Shown: piece after piece, positions 5,302 to 6,725 of the stretch | How the letters are laid out: each line of letters starts with the position of its first letter | Position numbering within the stretch: position 1 is the stretch's first letter | NCBI GenBank assembly: GCA_016710685.1 | Contig: JADJVC010000029.1 | Coordinates: 1-6,725, forward strand | Direction of reading: 5' to 3' | DNA: 6,725 nucleotides | Source of the DNA: Flavobacteriales bacterium | Lineage (GTDB): Bacteria; Bacteroidota; Bacteroidia; Flavobacteriales_F; PHOS-HE28 | Notes under the pieces: generated by a model | The model's input: the letters and a program-made list of their open reading frames with translations, nothing else | What the model was told of the DNA's origin: nothing | Database searches by the model: none | Position numbers and translations under genes: made by a program

Positions 5302-5718
5302 TTACTCCGCCGTCTTGAGTGCTGTTTTCATCGGGACCAAAATCGATGGGATTTTCAAGTCGTGCCTGAGCGCTTGGACCGCAAGATCTTTGTAAGCCGC
5401 AAACGCATTGGCGGCCAACCGTCGCCACACATCCGTATCTTCCACGTCGTCTTTGTAGGCGGACAAGAGCGAGGTTACCCATAGCTGCCAGACGGTGATG
5501 GCATCGCCATGCAACTTGATGACGGGATTGTAGGCGCGAATGACGTTGTGCGCGTTCAGCTCCGCCGTCGCGGTATCGACCGTCTCGTCCGAAGCGGCCT
5601 TGATGGCCCTTTTGTGCATGTCATCGTGGATCATGTTTCCCGAGGTATTCAGGGCCTCTCTGACGATAAGCGCGCTTTCGGTGTGAGCCTCAAGAGCACT
5701 TACACCGCAGCCAGACAC
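5302..5718 (-). CDS. Probable lysis-region lipoprotein with a broken signal peptide
   Basis: The 138 residues from the GTG at 5718 begin VSGCGVSALEAHTE. In the same frame the preceding codons read AAIAV, so the junction looks like a lipobox (AVSGC) with most of its signal peptide missing. That frame hits a TAG at 5749-5751 with no start codon between, and the GTG has no ribosome site. In the adjacent frame, the ATG at 5771 encodes MKMALAFSERVVALPL. Adding one base near 5725 would fuse it to IAVSGCG and give a complete lipoprotein signal. The rest is helical and polar (LNAHNVIRAYNPVIKLHGD, WQLWVTSLLSAYKDD). I do not recognise it. Its position among lysis genes allows an o-spanin-like role, but it lacks the usual proline-rich form. 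Confidence 0.6.
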   Translation of the reverse strand: MSGCGVSALEAHTESALIVREALNTSGNMIHDDMHKRAIKAASDETVDTATAELNAHNVIRAYNPVIKLHGDAITVWQLWVTSLLSAYKDDVEDTDVWRRLAANAFAAYKDLAVQALRHDLKIPSILVPMKTALKTAE

Positions 5719-5748
5719 CGCGATAGCGGCAGAGCGACAACGCGCTCG

Positions 5749-6136
5749 CTAAAAGCAAGGGCCATCTTCATGTCGTTGTTCGCGGGCGGCGGAGGGCGGC
5801 GGCCTTGTGCTGAGCTTTTTGACCACCTGCCATTCACCGTCTGGCTCCACACGCTCTTTAACCTTGTCGCCTGTGCCTCGGATGGCCATCGGGCGCAGCA
5901 ATCGGTACACCTTATCAAGACCAATCGCGACGGCGCTAAGCACGCGATCCGGCGAAGCTGATCGCCGCATCGTCCGCCTTGGTCGCCGTTCTTAGCGCGA
6001 TCTTGCCGATCCAGCCAACGGGGCCCGTAAAGCATGCGTGAGCGCCGTGGCGGCCAGCACCACCGCCCCAATGACCTCTAAAGCCTCGTCGCGGTGTTGC
6101 CACGCGATGGCGGGCCCATTGAGTTAGTGTGTCCAT
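5749..6136 (-). pseudogene. Frameshift-disrupted small membrane protein
   Basis: AAAGGGGGG lies five bases before the ATG at 6136, so translation clearly starts here (MDTLTQWA). In that frame the protein becomes Arg/Gly-rich and nonsensical. The other frame over 6117-6019 gives AIAWQHRDEALEVIG followed by AVVLAATALTHALRAPL, an obvious membrane helix with no start of its own. At about 6020-5950 the first frame makes sense again (GWIGKIALRTATKADDAA). From about 5950 to the stop at 5749 the second frame carries a charged, sensible tail (DKVYRLLRPMAIRGTGDKV, EPDGEWQVVKKL). Three small indels, near 6112, 6020 and 5950, would restore one protein of about 128 residues with one membrane segment. It could have been a holin-like or accessory lysis protein. 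The alternative is indel errors in the assembly. Confidence 0.6.
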
Positions 6137-6185
6137 CGATGCCCCCCTTTGCGCCCACAGGCACAATACACCACAACATCGCACA

Positions 6186-6446
6186 TCAAAAACGACGACG
6201 TCTGACGTGCCGGGTCTCGTCCTCCAAACGTTGGATTTCCTTGTCCTTTTGAATGCGCCATTCCTTGAGCGTCGCATTGATTTCCCGAATCTCTGAGCGC
6301 ATGTCTGAGACCGCTTCCATGGATTCGGGATGCCCGGCCGCTGAGACATGGCCCCGGATCTCTTGCTGCATGTTTTCCACCTGGGCTTGGGATGTGATGG
6401 TCGTGTAGATAAGCCAACCCGCGCCGCCCATCAAAAGCGATATCAC
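6186..6446 (-). CDS. Membrane-anchored coiled-coil protein
   Basis: An 86-residue protein: an N-terminal membrane helix (ISLLMGGAGWLIYTTI, about residues 2-17), then a long polar coiled-coil (VENMQQEIRGHV, MRSEIREINATLKEWRIQKD, IQRLEDETRHV) ending in a basic RRRRF tail. This topology matches an inner-membrane spanin or a holin-associated phage protein, but there is no family signature I recognise. The GTG at 6446 overlaps the previous stop as GTGA, consistent with coupling. Codons just upstream in the same frame read LTLKRLAW, which would complete the membrane helix with its basic flank. The frame has no start codon there, so the true N-terminus may lie in the preceding gene, separated by a one-base frameshift. 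Confidence 0.62.
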   Translation of the reverse strand: MISLLMGGAGWLIYTTITSQAQVENMQQEIRGHVSAAGHPESMEAVSDMRSEIREINATLKEWRIQKDKEIQRLEDETRHVRRRRF

Positions 6447-6652
6447 GCCCCAGGCAAGGCGCTTGAGTGTGAGATTTCCCGCAGCTCGAGCTGGATATCA
6501 ATCGTTTCTTTTGCGCAAACCACGATGTCAGCGACCGTGTGCTGCGCTGCCATTCTAGCGCCGTAGGCTTCGGTGCGGGCATCCTTGGCTTCTTTGCGTG
6601 CAAAGGAAACTTCTCTTAGCAGCCTTCCCGTTTCCTCATCAGGGCGCTGCAT
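6443..6652 (-). CDS. Small charged coiled-coil protein
   Basis: A 69-residue, mostly helical, charged protein (EETGRLLREVSFARKEAKDA, TVADIVVCAKETIDIQLELR) of unknown function. The start is secure: AAAAGGAG lies five bases before the ATG. It has no signal peptide or membrane helix. Its last residues (SHSSALPGA) do not continue the heptad-like pattern. The other frame continues instead into LTLKRLAW and the membrane helix of the next gene. It may therefore be the N-terminal half of a coil-membrane-coil protein that has been split. If the split is genuine biology, the GTGA overlap would couple the two products. Confidence 0.55.
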   Translation of the reverse strand: MQRPDEETGRLLREVSFARKEAKDARTEAYGARMAAQHTVADIVVCAKETIDIQLELREISHSSALPGA

Positions 6653-6668
6653 GGCATCTCCTTTTACC

Positions 6669-6725
6669 CTAGGGCTTGATAACCGTGTGGCGTTCTAGGG
6701 CGATGGTTAGATCTTCTTTGATCGA
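6669..6725 (-). CDS. C-terminal end of an unknown late gene (partial)
   Basis: The last 18 codons of a leftward gene enter from the right edge: SIKEDLTIALERHTVIKP, then TAG. The stop lies 16 bases before the next start codon, whose ribosome site falls in that gap, so it is probably in the same transcription unit. Too little is present to assign a family. Confidence 0.55.
   Translation of the reverse strand, partial: SIKEDLTIALERHTVIKP

Noticed and set aside
4970..5482. A 170-codon leftward frame spanning the small helical protein and part of the lipoprotein
   Set aside because: It is rich in Arg, Ser and Trp without sensible segments, and it overlaps two better-supported genes that have ribosome sites.
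6124..6603. A 159-codon leftward frame over the coiled-coil genes
   Set aside because: It has no ribosome site, its composition is out-of-frame-like, and it conflicts with two coiled-coil reading frames.
1..6725. tRNA, CRISPR array, insertion sequence, integrase or attachment site
   Set aside because: I saw no cloverleaf, regularly spaced repeats, transposase motifs, terminal inverted repeats or tyrosine/serine recombinase gene. A GGGTTCG near 118 lacks the rest of a tRNA T-arm.

Overview
This window looks like part of a temperate bacteriophage or prophage (possibly a phage-plasmid). An early recombination operon runs rightward and meets a late lysis cassette running leftward. The tight overlapping genes, a Bet/RecT annealing protein followed by a YqaJ-type exonuclease, a small Cro/CI-like repressor read divergently, and two peptidoglycan-cutting enzymes all point to a phage. 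The host is uncertain. The Asp/Ala-rich linker after the lipobox of the lipoprotein at 2880-3428 resembles secreted lipoproteins of Myxococcota and related delta-proteobacterial lineages, so I infer a host of that kind, at modest confidence.

Layout. 1-181: no supportable gene. 182-370 (+): a two-helix small membrane protein. 359-565 (-): an XRE-type repressor that converges on it. 566-659: a divergent control region with repeated GCCTA(C) half-sites, an 11-bp inverted repeat and a promoter whose start point would give a leaderless mRNA. 660-3428 (+): a compact operon of an unknown protein, a four-CxxC zinc protein, a Bet/RecT annealase, a YqaJ-type exonuclease and a secreted lipoprotein. 3427-3442: a near-perfect parS (ParB-binding) sequence overlapping the lipoprotein stop codon. 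3493-3759 (+): a small protein that resembles the C-terminal part of a double-stranded-RNA-binding domain.

3742-6725 (-, read right to left): the end of an unknown gene, a coiled-coil protein, a membrane-anchored coiled-coil protein, a frameshift-disrupted small membrane protein, a lipoprotein whose signal-peptide coding is interrupted, a small helical protein, an N-acetylmuramoyl-L-alanine amidase, and a secreted lytic transglycosylase.

How it fits together: the repressor probably controls the rightward operon through sites over its promoter. The annealase and exonuclease form a Red-like recombination pair. The leftward block is a lysis-type cassette, with two wall hydrolases downstream of small membrane and lipoprotein genes that could be holin or spanin components. 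That role is inferred from position and topology only.

The two observations most worth following are the parS site, with no parB in view, and the cluster of apparent single-base frameshifts between about 5000 and 6500. Those could be prophage decay, or indel errors in the assembly. The early operon shows no comparable damage.
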